Assembly (NCBI RefSeq): GCF_001866075.3 | Contig: NZ_CP063356.1 | Coordinates: 4,764,164 to 4,828,163, forward strand | Source of the DNA: Anaerobacillus isosaccharinicus | GTDB taxonomy: Bacteria; Bacillota; Bacilli; Bacillales; Anaerobacillaceae | Reading direction: 5' to 3' | Length of the DNA: 64,000 nt | Shown: piece by piece, positions 18,330 to 26,599 of the stretch | Numbering within the stretch: position 1 is the first letter of the stretch | Layout: each line of letters begins with the position of its first letter | Translations under genes and position numbers: made by a program | The notes under the pieces: generated by a model | Told to the model about the DNA's origin: nothing | The model's input: the letters and a program-made list of their open reading frames with translations, nothing else | Databases searched by the model: none

Positions 18330-19477
18330 TTACAGGTAACCTCCTTATTCCCCTTAACAGCATCAATAATCTTAGTCAGTACTTCTCTTTTTTCTTCTGT
18401 AAATTTATTTGTAGTCATTTCTTGATAAAAATCAGTGAATAATTCTATGCTATCTTTCTGATCACTAGCCTCAATGTGAAACAATTTGTTTTTCTTTGCA
18501 TCACGTTGCTCAATTTTTCGTTCTAAATGTAGGACGTTTGGATAAACCGTACGGAGTTTTCCAATCGGATCAATAAGTGCTCCATCATCAAGAAGCGAGA
18601 TTTTTAGGTAATCTTCAACTCGCTGCGACTGGTAAAAACTCACATCTAATAACTCGTCTAAATGCCCCTCAAGAATACGTAAATCGAGTTTCGGGGTAAG
18701 GCTCTTATAAGTGACAGCTACTTGGCCTTTCTCATCAATTGTCACAATCGAAACAGACTTGTTTTGTTTTGCTTCTGAAAATGAATATTTCATTAAAGAA
18801 CCAGAGTAGTAGACTGTTGGATGATTAATCGCATTTGGACTATGTAGATGTCCTAATGCTGTATAATGAAACGGAGAAAAAACGTCAGCACTAATTACCT
18901 CTGATCCACCTACAGATAAACTCCGCTCTGAATCAGACTGCATACCTCCTAAAACGAAGGCATGTCCAATCATGACATTCGGTTCGTTAGGGTTTAAAGT
19001 CTCCTCTATTACGTCGACCATTCGTTTCATCGCATCTTCATGACTGAAAATGGAATGATCATCTAATAAATAGCGAATGCTCCCTGGCTCAGCATATGGC
19101 ATTAAATAAAAGTTAACACCATGAAGTTGAATTGGTGTTGGTTTATTTGTTGGAATTCCTTCTATAAAAAGGTTACTTTTTCGAAAAAGTTGATTTCCAA
19201 AATGGATTCTCTGGGCACTATCATGATTTCCTGAAATAGCTAATACTGGTGTGTTAAGCTCTGTTGTTATCGTGTATAAAACGTCGTGGAGCACTTCCAC
19301 TGCAGCGGTAGGTGGGACAGAACGGTCGTACAGATCACCAGCGATAATGACAGCATCTGGTTTCTCTTCTGCAACTAAATTGATAAACTGTTGCAGCATA
19401 TGCTTTTGATCTTCCGTCATATGAATACCATGAACTAGCTTGCCTAAATGCCAATCAGCAGTATGAATAAACTTCAA
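18326..19477 (-). CDS. sbcD: Exonuclease SbcCD subunit SbcD
   Basis: 383 residues of the Mre11/SbcD calcineurin-like phosphoesterase family. Metal motifs are FIHTADWHLGK at the N-terminus, IAGDLYDR, AISGNHDS and the later GHLHSP. SbcD is the nuclease partner of SbcC and gives Mn-dependent 3'-5' exonuclease and hairpin endonuclease activity. The start is TTG at 19477 with GGGGG upstream. It is first in the sbcD-sbcC operon. Confidence 0.95.
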   Translation of the reverse strand: MKFIHTADWHLGKLVHGIHMTEDQKHMLQQFINLVAEEKPDAVIIAGDLYDRSVPPTAAVEVLHDVLYTITTELNTPVLAISGNHDSAQRIHFGNQLFRKSNLFIEGIPTNKPTPIQLHGVNFYLMPYAEPGSIRYLLDDHSIFSHEDAMKRMVDVIEETLNPNEPNVMIGHAFVLGGMQSDSERSLSVGGSEVISADVFSPFHYTALGHLHSPNAINHPTVYYSGSLMKYSFSEAKQNKSVSIVTIDEKGQVAVTYKSLTPKLDLRILEGHLDELLDVSFYQSQRVEDYLKISLLDDGALIDPIGKLRTVYPNVLHLERKIEQRDAKKNKLFHIEASDQKDSIELFTDFYQEMTTNKFTEEKREVLTKIIDAVKGNKEVTCK

Positions 19478-19585
19478 AATGTAAGCCCCCTTAATTATAT
19501 ATCTAGATAATATCTATTTTACCATGAACATGGACAGAACGTCTTTGAAGAGCTATAAACAAATTGGGAAAAAATTGAACTAGCA

Positions 19586-19620
19586 CAAAAAAATAAAACC
19601 CCCTTTACAAGAGGTTTTAT
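19586..19620 (-). terminator. Terminator of the YbgA-like gene
   Basis: ATAAAACC pairs with GGTTTTAT, followed on the minus strand by TTTTTTT; it overlaps the stop codon. Confidence 0.75.
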
Positions 19621-20588
19621 CTGTAATCTCTTCCCTTACCGGAATCACTGATTTCAATTAGCTTTTCAGGGTATGGAGCAAAGTACGTTTGTTTTAATAA
19701 ATAGTCATTATCAAAGCGGATTGCCCATGATCGAAGTAAGCTGGCCACACTACTTAGGGGAACTTTCTTTTTTTGATACTTATCAATCATACTTATAAAA
19801 AATTCTTTTTCTTTTGAGTTTAAATCTTTTGAGAAAAAGCCAAATAAGTGCTGGCTAACGCTAATATTTGATGTATACTTTGGGAGCTTCTCAAACAATT
19901 TATACAGCTGTTTTTCATATTCCTCAAAGATAACCTGTAAAGATTTTTTTTCATGGTTACCGACGATATTCCCTAGCTTTTTTAAAATTGTCGGTTGATA
20001 AGCCATAAACAAATATTTATTCCTAGCATGGTATTCAACTAGGTCGGCAAGAAGGCCTTCTTTTTTCAACTTTTTAAAAGACGCAATCGTAAATAACTTT
20101 GTAAAAAAGTGTTCGCGTATAGTAAAATTTTTCAGTCTGCCTTCGTCTTCTATTGCTAAGTTACCATAACGTTGTAGCACCTGACTTCCAAATAAACCAC
20201 TACTAGTACGAACAACAGGAGACTTCTCTGCTTTCGCGTAAACTTTTACATCGTTTATCCCACAGCTTGGTGAGCGATTTTTTAAAATAAACCCATCAAT
20301 TTCACCAATTTCAGCAAGAAATTGTTCAGAGTAATCATTCATTTTCTTTGTTAAATCTAATTTATTTGCCGGTTGGTAGAGTTGATCAACCCCATCATTA
20401 TCAATTACCCGAATAACATCTCGCGGAATTCCAAGACCGATCTCAACTTCAGGACATACCGGAACAAACTGAACAAATGGCATCAAATTTTGAACCGTTT
20501 GATCACGGATGATTTCACCATCATATCGACACTCTTGAAATTCTAAACACTTACTAACAATTACCCTTGGCTTTACGAATTCTTCCAT
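19617..20588 (-). CDS. DUF523-DUF1722 (YbgA-like) protein
   Basis: 323 residues with two parts: an N-terminal DUF523 domain (KPRVIVSKCLEF, RYDG, VCPEVEIGLGIPRDVIR, LKNRSPSCG with its cysteines) and a C-terminal DUF1722/YbgA domain (LVEYHARNKYLFMAYQP). DUF523 proteins have been linked to 2-thiouracil desulfurase activity; the role of the fusion is unsettled, and in some bacteria it sits with photolyase genes. The ATG follows GGAGGACCCCAA. It is monocistronic. Confidence 0.85.
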   Translation of the reverse strand: MEEFVKPRVIVSKCLEFQECRYDGEIIRDQTVQNLMPFVQFVPVCPEVEIGLGIPRDVIRVIDNDGVDQLYQPANKLDLTKKMNDYSEQFLAEIGEIDGFILKNRSPSCGINDVKVYAKAEKSPVVRTSSGLFGSQVLQRYGNLAIEDEGRLKNFTIREHFFTKLFTIASFKKLKKEGLLADLVEYHARNKYLFMAYQPTILKKLGNIVGNHEKKSLQVIFEEYEKQLYKLFEKLPKYTSNISVSQHLFGFFSKDLNSKEKEFFISMIDKYQKKKVPLSSVASLLRSWAIRFDNDYLLKQTYFAPYPEKLIEISDSGKGRDYR

Positions 20589-20688
20589 TTGGGGTCCTCC
20601 AATAATAAGGTAAAAAATACTATTTCTAAAGGCTTGCTTTATAATGGAAAACAGATCTTCATCATTATTACCTATAGGAGTAAATTAT

Positions 20689-20931
20689 ATGAAAGAAATT
20701 AAGAATGCAACCGAGATGCTCTGGGCCAAAAATAAATATGACATTATGGCTAGAGGAAGCCACTTTTGTTATGACAAACGAATTCTATCAGTAGAAGAGC
20801 AGAGACCCTTTTTCCTACAAAAAATAGTGGTCAAGGCCAGCCACCCTATTACGTTTGTGATCGGTATTCAGGAAAACCCTACTCTACTCGTGCGTAATTA
20901 TCGATATTTGCAACGAATTACTATTTACTAA
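20689..20931 (+). CDS. Small protein of unknown function
   Basis: 80 residues beginning MKEIKNATEMLWAKNKYDIM. The start has AGGAG eight bases upstream; an ATG 15 codons earlier lacks one. The sequence mixes a helical N-terminus with a beta-like C-terminal half. The phrase WAKNKYDIMARG faintly recalls the HARNKYLFMAYQ of the DUF1722 domain coded divergently next door, which may be chance. It overlaps the convergent membrane-protein gene by 11 bases. Confidence 0.6.
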   Translation: MKEIKNATEMLWAKNKYDIMARGSHFCYDKRILSVEEQRPFFLQKIVVKASHPITFVIGIQENPTLLVRNYRYLQRITIY

Positions 20932-21121
20932 GTTTTTGGCTAATTTCATCTAATAGCTTAATAATTTCTGAGAAACCAATGACAAAAATACCACTAACAA
21001 CGGCACTAATCAAAAACATCAATCCTGAAACATCTTTAATCATTAATAACCCGATCGTACCTCCACATACGATTGTTAAAACACCAGTAATAAACAATAT
21101 TCGTGCAACCTTATTTTGCAA
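20921..21121 (-). CDS. Small two-helix membrane protein
   Basis: 66 residues from a TTG that follows TAGGAGTTGAGATC. Two hydrophobic segments (about residues 7-27 and 31-51) are followed by an amphipathic tail, EIIKLLDEISQKLSK. No family is recognised. An ORF start 22 codons upstream lacks a ribosome site. Confidence 0.65.
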   Translation of the reverse strand: MQNKVARILFITGVLTIVCGGTIGLLMIKDVSGLMFLISAVVSGIFVIGFSEIIKLLDEISQKLSK

Positions 21122-21190
21122 GATCTCAACTCCTAGTATGTTTTCAAAAATCAGCTTCAATAAAAACATCAATGTATTTAATTGCAAAAA

Positions 21191-21214
21191 GACTATAGAG
21201 TTTCATCTATAGTC
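21191..21214 (-). terminator. Terminator of the nitroreductase gene
   Basis: GACTATAGA pairs with TCTATAGTC, followed on the minus strand by TTTTTG. Confidence 0.75.
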
Positions 21215-21228
21215 TATTAAACGTACTA

Positions 21229-22029
21229 TTAATCCTCTGCTTGAAATGTAACTAAATTAGCCTCTTGTTCATATATCCATTGACCCTTGATTTGATGATG
21301 TTTTGTAGCAACTTCAATATGTAGCATCGCAATCCCGCGATCCATTCCCTTTGGTACATTCGTTTCTTCATCAGGGTTGGCGATCATTAACGTGATCGAT
21401 TTGTTTTCCCCAATAAAAAAACTGACTGATTGGCGATTATAGGCTGAAGGAGATAAACTAGCTGAACGTATTACAGATTCCAACCAGTCTGCCCATTGCT
21501 TTTTGGGCAAACCACCAACAATCTCATCGATTGATTTTCTTTTATGATAATCGCCTACTTGATTCATCATTTTTTCTGTTAAACTAAGGTTTTTTCTAGC
21601 ATAGCCAACCGGAATTACCGCAACAACTGTTTCCTCGATGCTTATACCAACTTCACCCGCAGCAATCTCACGGTTAAAGTACCCACCGACCCAACAAGTG
21701 GATAGTCCATGCATAGCAGCCTCTAAAACGATCCCTTGACCGATAAAGCCTGCCTTTTCATAAGTGAAATCATTCTCATTTTTCATAATTACAGCAAAAT
21801 ATGCTGGAGCACCAGTTATTTTTCCATAAGGGCCAACAGCGCCAATGAAAACTGGGTCAGGCGACTTCTCTATGAAAACCAATCTTACACCTTCATAAAG
21901 TTGATTTAAGTTACGAATCGTATCCTTTAACGTAGTCACACTTTCTGTTTCAATTAGTTTTGAAGTATAAGTTCTTCTTGAGCGACGAATTTGGATGGCT
22001 TTAAACCAATTTTCAAAACATAATGACAC
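21229..22029 (-). CDS. Nitroreductase-family protein (TM1586-type)
   Basis: About 266 residues. The FMN-binding opening IQIRRSRRTYTSKLIE and GFIGQGIVLEAAMHGLSTCWVGGYF are typical of nitroreductases, followed by PVGYARK. A second nitroreductase-like half begins at WLESVIRSASLSPSAYNRQS, as in the TM1586 family of internally duplicated proteins. They use FMN and NAD(P)H; the natural substrate is unknown. I take the GTG at 22029 after GGTGGTG; an ATG at 22047 is possible. Confidence 0.82.
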   Translation of the reverse strand: MSLCFENWFKAIQIRRSRRTYTSKLIETESVTTLKDTIRNLNQLYEGVRLVFIEKSPDPVFIGAVGPYGKITGAPAYFAVIMKNENDFTYEKAGFIGQGIVLEAAMHGLSTCWVGGYFNREIAAGEVGISIEETVVAVIPVGYARKNLSLTEKMMNQVGDYHKRKSIDEIVGGLPKKQWADWLESVIRSASLSPSAYNRQSVSFFIGENKSITLMIANPDEETNVPKGMDRGIAMLHIEVATKHHQIKGQWIYEQEANLVTFQAED

Positions 22030-22131
22030 AATCACACCACCTTGCATAATAACATTCCTATAAATGTTATTATAGCATAGAAAACCCAAACGGAAATGCG
22101 GATTTCTTATCGATTAATAGTCTTGTTGTTG

Positions 22132-23058
22132 CTATGCTCTCGGAATAAAGTTCAAGAAGTTTTTGTGTGCAAAGCCTGCTACTTGTTCTTGAGTATAATG
22201 CTTTAATAACTCATTAATTAACTGTTGGTATTTCGATGAGTCTTCTAATCCTTTAACAAACTGTGAGATTCCATCAAAATCAGATCCTAAACAAATACGC
22301 TTTTCACCACCTATTGAACAGAAGTGTTCGATATGTCGAACGATATCGGTTATCGAGGCCGTACCTGTCTCTGTTAAAAATGGTGGATTGAAGACAATTC
22401 CTACCAAACCGTTTTTCCCAAACATTGCTTTAGCTTGTTCGTCAGATAAATTTCTGCGATGGCTACATAACTCGATTGAATTCGAATGTGTAGCAATTGG
22501 GTAAAGAGCTAAATCCATGACATCCCAAAATCCTTTAACACTCAAGTGGGAAACGTCAGTTAAAACTTTATGTTCATTATTAAGCTTCACCACTTCTTTT
22601 CCAAAGTCTGTTAAGCCAGCACCACGACTTTCACCAAGGCCGTCGCCAACAAGATTTGCGTTATTCCATGTTAACCCTAGCGATTTAACCCCTAAGCTAT
22701 AAAGATTTTTCAGTTTGTTCATGTCGTTACCAAAGGCATCGGCACCTTCTAACGTTAAGACTGCACCAATTTCTCCATCTTTTAGCGCTTCGAAGTCAGA
22801 CCACTTTTCTATTTTTTTAATTTTCTCATGTTTCCCAACAACTTCACTATGGAAAAGCTCAATTTGCTGCAAGGCTATACTGTATTTTTCGTCAGAGGGC
22901 ACTTCAGGCTCAATAAATATCGCGAAGAGTTGCCCGGTTACGCCACCTTCCGATAACCGGTCAAAGTTCGTTTCGATATCTGGACTATTTGTAAACGAGC
23001 GATTTTTATTTTCCAAAAGCTTTAATAAGGCGTCACAATGTGTATCAATGATTTTCAT
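22132..23058 (-). CDS. Membrane dipeptidase family protein (M19)
   Basis: 308 residues of the renal-dipeptidase (M19) amidohydrolase family. Zinc ligands are seen in IIDTHCDAL at the N-terminus, VLTLEGADAF, TDVSHLSVKGFWDV, ATHSNSIELCSHRRNL and LGSDFDG. Bacterial members split dipeptides, including those with a D-residue at the C-terminus; they lack the mammalian membrane anchor, and this one has no signal peptide. The ATG follows GGGGGAG. Confidence 0.92.
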   Translation of the reverse strand: MKIIDTHCDALLKLLENKNRSFTNSPDIETNFDRLSEGGVTGQLFAIFIEPEVPSDEKYSIALQQIELFHSEVVGKHEKIKKIEKWSDFEALKDGEIGAVLTLEGADAFGNDMNKLKNLYSLGVKSLGLTWNNANLVGDGLGESRGAGLTDFGKEVVKLNNEHKVLTDVSHLSVKGFWDVMDLALYPIATHSNSIELCSHRRNLSDEQAKAMFGKNGLVGIVFNPPFLTETGTASITDIVRHIEHFCSIGGEKRICLGSDFDGISQFVKGLEDSSKYQQLINELLKHYTQEQVAGFAHKNFLNFIPRA

Positions 23059-23228
23059 TTTAGCACTCCCCCATGGTCTGAAACTTTAGCTTACCGTTTT
23101 TTACATGAATTGCTCAACAAAGTGACTTGGGTTAAGTTACTCCCATGTCACTTTTTAACTTTTTCATTCCATATTTTTAGTCATTAGTATTGTACAACTT
23201 TTTTCGCTATTCTAACAATTAAAACGAA

Positions 23229-23266
23229 AGAAATGAGACTGACACTTCTAGGACAGTCTCATTTCT
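23229..23266 (-). terminator. Terminator of fumC
   Basis: AAATGAGACTG pairs with CAGTCTCATTT; a moderate T-rich tail follows on the minus strand. Confidence 0.75.
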
Positions 23267-23271
23267 ATATA

Positions 23272-24660
23272 TTAATTCTGTGGTGTAATCATTTTCTTTG
23301 GATCAACAATCTCATCGTACTTTTCTTCAGTTAATACTCCGCTATTAATAGTTGCTTCTTTTAATGTGATTCCATAGAGGTGTGCTTTTTTAGCGATCAT
23401 CGCTGCTTTTTCATACCCAATATGCGGATTAAGGGCTGTTACGAGCATTAATGAATTTTTAAGGTACTGTTCAATGACTTCAATATTTGCTTCAATACCG
23501 ATAGCGCAATTGTCATTGAAGGAGCGAAGCGCATCAGATAGCAATGTTGCCGATTGAATAAAATTATAAATAATCACGGGCTTAAAGACATTTAATTCAA
23601 AGTTTCCTTGGCTTGCCGCAAACGAAATAGTTGCATCATTACCCATTACTTGCACAGCAACCATTGTTAATGCCTCACTTTGAGTAGGGTTCACCTTTCC
23701 TGGCATAATCGAACTACCAGGTTCATTAGCTGGTATCATAATTTCACCGATACCACAGCGGGGGCCACTAGCTAACCAGCGGACATCATTGGCGATTTTC
23801 ATCGCATCAGCTGCTAGCGCTTTAAGAGAACCGTGAAGATGAACAAGTTCATCATGGCTTGTTAAAGCGTGGAATTTATTTTCTGCAGTCACAAAAGTTT
23901 TCCCCGTAATTCGGCTAATTTCTTTTGCAACAAGATTCCCAAAATCAGGGTGGGCATTAATACCAGTTCCTACGGCTGTACCTCCGATGGCTAACTCCCT
24001 GATATGCTCTATCCCCTCGTTAATCATTTTTTCACACTTTTCTACCATTCGTAACCAGCCGCTAATTTCCTGACCAAGAGTAAGTGGTGTTGCATCTTGA
24101 AGATGAGTTCGACCTATTTTAATGACATCTTCAAACTGTTTTACCTTGTTTACTAATGTCTTTTTAAATAACGATACACTTTTTAGTAGATCGTCTTCAA
24201 CTTTGATTAACGCAGCAATATGCATGGCAGTAGGAAACGTATCATTAGAGCTCTGCGACTTATTAACATCATCGTTCGGATGAACAGTCGCTGCACTTCC
24301 TTTTTGTTTCAATATTTCATTTGCCTTAAATGCGATAACTTCATTTACATTCATATTAGACTGAGTCCCACTTCCTGTTTGCCAAACAACAAGGGGGAAG
24401 TGATCAGTAGAAGGTATATTCCTTAAATCATCGATTGCAGAAATAATCGCATTTGCTTTTTCATGATCGAGTTTTCCTAATTGCTCGTTAGTTTTAGCTG
24501 TCGCCCGTTTTAAAACTAGAAAAGCATTAATAACCTCTACAGGCATTTTTTCAATACCTATTTTAAAGTTTTGACGACTTCGTTCCGTTTGTGCTCCCCA
24601 CCAGCGATCAGTAGGTACTTGAATTTCTCCTAGCGTATCTTTTTCAATTCGATAAGACAA
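23272..24660 (-). CDS. fumC: Class II fumarate hydratase
   Basis: 462 residues. The superfamily signature [16 protein letters not shown] is complete, and [24 protein letters not shown] and [16 protein letters not shown] supply the other active-site regions. The enzyme hydrates fumarate to malate in the citric acid cycle. The start is TTG (24658-24660) with AGGAGG upstream. The length is that of FumC, without the fusion seen in aspartase-like relatives. Confidence 0.95.
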   Translation of the reverse strand: MSYRIEKDTLGEIQVPTDRWWGAQTERSRQNFKIGIEKMPVEVINAFLVLKRATAKTNEQLGKLDHEKANAIISAIDDLRNIPSTDHFPLVVWQTGSGTQSNMNVNEVIAFKANEILKQKGSAATVHPNDDVNKSQSSNDTFPTAMHIAALIKVEDDLLKSVSLFKKTLVNKVKQFEDVIKIGRTHLQDATPLTLGQEISGWLRMVEKCEKMINEGIEHIRELAIGGTAVGTGINAHPDFGNLVAKEISRITGKTFVTAENKFHALTSHDELVHLHGSLKALAADAMKIANDVRWLASGPRCGIGEIMIPANEPGSSIMPGKVNPTQSEALTMVAVQVMGNDATISFAASQGNFELNVFKPVIIYNFIQSATLLSDALRSFNDNCAIGIEANIEVIEQYLKNSLMLVTALNPHIGYEKAAMIAKKAHLYGITLKEATINSGVLTEEKYDEIVDPKKMITPQN

Positions 24661-24753
24661 TATAAGCCCCTCCTAACAATCCTTTAACACCTTTCTTCTT
24701 AAGCATTTTACATTATGTAGTATGGTTTTACTTTATTACATTTCCCTCTCTAG

Positions 24754-24906
24754 CTAATACATAACCATTGTTAAGTCTATTGAAAAAACATAATAGGCGA
24801 TGATGGCAAGCAAAGCAATTCCAATTACTATTCTTATAAGCTTGCTGATCACTTTAATAAATAAAAATATTCCAATAATTACAAGAAAAATCATCGGCCA
24901 CTCCAT
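24754..24906 (-). CDS. Small membrane protein
   Basis: 50 residues beginning MEWPMIFLVIIGIFLFIK. Two hydrophobic segments fill nearly the whole chain. The ATG follows TAGGAGGTATTATA, an ideal site, so translation is likely. No family is recognised. Divergent from the polysaccharide deacetylase gene. Confidence 0.7.
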   Translation of the reverse strand: MEWPMIFLVIIGIFLFIKVISKLIRIVIGIALLAIIAYYVFSIDLTMVMY

Positions 24907-25027
24907 TATAATACCTCCTATTTTTACCAATATATTTAAAACATTTATTACAAAAATCCGTCTACAATAAAGAAGGTCGATAGCGAATGAAAAAATAGAT
25001 AGGCATAGGTGAAAGGGGGATGAGGAC

Positions 25028-25996
25028 ATGAATCAAAAAATATGGTTTGGTGTATTTTTTATTACTACTCTCTTGATAATTTCGGCTTTCATCGGACTAA
25101 ATCAATCTTCACAACTTAGATTTGCTAATGAAAAAATAGCTACACTAGAAAAACAAGTGGAAACTCATTCTAATGGCGACGCTCGTCAAAAGCTTGACGA
25201 AGAACCAAAAGAACAAACTCATGTTGCCAAACAAGCTAAGCTAAGTCAACAAATTCAACAATTAAATGAAAAAATCAAAGAGCTAGAAACAGAATTAAAC
25301 AAAGACACTGAGCAAGAAAAAGCGAAAAAAAAGGTTTTTTTAACGTTTGATGACGGGCCATCACCATTAACAAATGAAATTTTAGATATTTTAAATAAGA
25401 GAGACGTAAAAGCAACTTTTTTTACCGTTGGGAACATGATGGAGCAATACCCTGAGATCGTAAAGAAAACGCATGGAAATGGTCATATGATATTACCACA
25501 TTCATATTCTCATAATTACGGGATTTATTCCACATTTGATACGTTTTATAAAGATTTTGCTAAAGTAGAAAATGTCTATCAATCAATATTAGGAATTCAA
25601 GCCCCACCTATCTTTAGATTTCCTGGTGGTTCCACTAACCAAAGTTCATTTAAATATGGTGGAAAACAGTTTATGCCAAATATTACAGCTGACCTTAGAG
25701 ATCACGGCTATAGCTATGTTGATTGGAACGTCATTTCTGGTGATGCAACAGCCATCTCAAATAAGCCAGACAAAATGCTCGAACAAGTCATTAAAGGCTC
25801 TCAAAACAAGGATTTTGTCGTTGCCTTATTTCACGATATCGCTCCAAATAAGTCTACTGTAAAAATATTGCCTGCTGTCATTGATTTTTATCAAAAAAAT
25901 GGCTATCAGTTTCGAACCTTTCGAGATGTTACCTTAGATGAAATGGATGAGATGGTCAAACGAGGCATTGTAAATAAACCAATCACAGATAGGTAA
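25028..25996 (+). CDS. Polysaccharide deacetylase (NodB domain), membrane-anchored
   Basis: 322 residues. An N-terminal membrane segment (about 5-24) is followed by a short coiled coil (40-95) and then the NodB domain. Motif 1 is FLTFDDGPS with the catalytic aspartate pair, motif 2 is HSYSH with the metal histidines, and later motifs are FRFPGGS, YVDWNVISGD and VALFHD. Family members remove acetyl groups from peptidoglycan or chitin-like sugars outside the cell. The ATG follows GAAAGGGGGATGAGGAC. In spore-formers such enzymes often act in wall or cortex modification. Confidence 0.9.
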   Translation: MNQKIWFGVFFITTLLIISAFIGLNQSSQLRFANEKIATLEKQVETHSNGDARQKLDEEPKEQTHVAKQAKLSQQIQQLNEKIKELETELNKDTEQEKAKKKVFLTFDDGPSPLTNEILDILNKRDVKATFFTVGNMMEQYPEIVKKTHGNGHMILPHSYSHNYGIYSTFDTFYKDFAKVENVYQSILGIQAPPIFRFPGGSTNQSSFKYGGKQFMPNITADLRDHGYSYVDWNVISGDATAISNKPDKMLEQVIKGSQNKDFVVALFHDIAPNKSTVKILPAVIDFYQKNGYQFRTFRDVTLDEMDEMVKRGIVNKPITDR

Positions 25997-26330
25997 AATA
26001 TAACAAAAAAGTTCTGAACAAATATCAGATCTCTTTTTTAAAAAATAAAAAACTTCAAATTTCTTCAGTAGCCTGCAAATTCATATTGATCTCCCCAAAA
26101 ACTTACGACAGTGCTTGATGATATTTGTATTAACAAATAATAATTTGTAAGAAAATGTCTGAAGTTAAAAAATTCTAAACAAATAAAAAGGTAAACTTTC
26201 ATGCTAAGATTAGCTTAATAAGAAAAGCCTTGGTGCTCCTAATGCGCCTTTTCGTTTTTCTCTTGCAGAGCATTTAAGCTCGTTTTGCTGAAAAAAAAAA
26301 ATAAAAACAGAGTTTATTGGGGAGGAAGTT
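25997..26330. other. AT-rich gap with no recognised gene
   Basis: 334 bases between the deacetylase and the YppF-like gene. T-rich runs near 26030 may act as terminator. An imperfect hairpin around 26222-26256 (AAAAGCC against GGC/CTTTTC-like bases) is followed by TTTTTC. No coding frame or known RNA is seen. Confidence 0.5.
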
Positions 26331-26543
26331 ATGATCGTCAAAATGCTTATTGAGAGATACATTTCTGCTAAAAAAGTTAAGCCGGTGAATGTCAATCAGC
26401 TACTAGATTTTGCTACTTATTGCTATTTAAATAACCACTTAACTATTGGGCAATATAAATCCTTATCAAGAGAGCTAATGCTAAGAGGCGCAACAAAACC
26501 TGATTTTTATTTTGAAGAAGAAACTCCGGAATTAATTAGTTAA
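26331..26543 (+). CDS. YppF-like small protein
   Basis: 70 residues, soluble, helical. The middle, VNQLLDFATYCYLNNHLTIG followed by QYKSLSREL, resembles the short YppF-like family of Bacillaceae, whose function is unknown. GGGGAGGAAGTT precedes the ATG and a strong terminator follows. Confidence 0.65.
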   Translation: MIVKMLIERYISAKKVKPVNVNQLLDFATYCYLNNHLTIGQYKSLSRELMLRGATKPDFYFEEETPELIS

Positions 26544-26550
26544 TAATTAC

Positions 26551-26596
26551 AAAAAAGAAGCAGTTTGACTTTAATAGTCTACTGCTTCTATTTTTT
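26551..26596. terminator. Bidirectional terminator
   Basis: AAAAAAGAAGCAGT pairs with ACTGCTTC and a TATTTTTT tail, shared by the convergent YppF-like and GH65 genes. Confidence 0.9.
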
Positions 26597-26599
26597 ATA

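Noticed and set aside
22715..23089. 124-codon plus-strand frame
   Set aside because: Antisense to the dipeptidase gene; serine-rich composition typical of a shadow frame.
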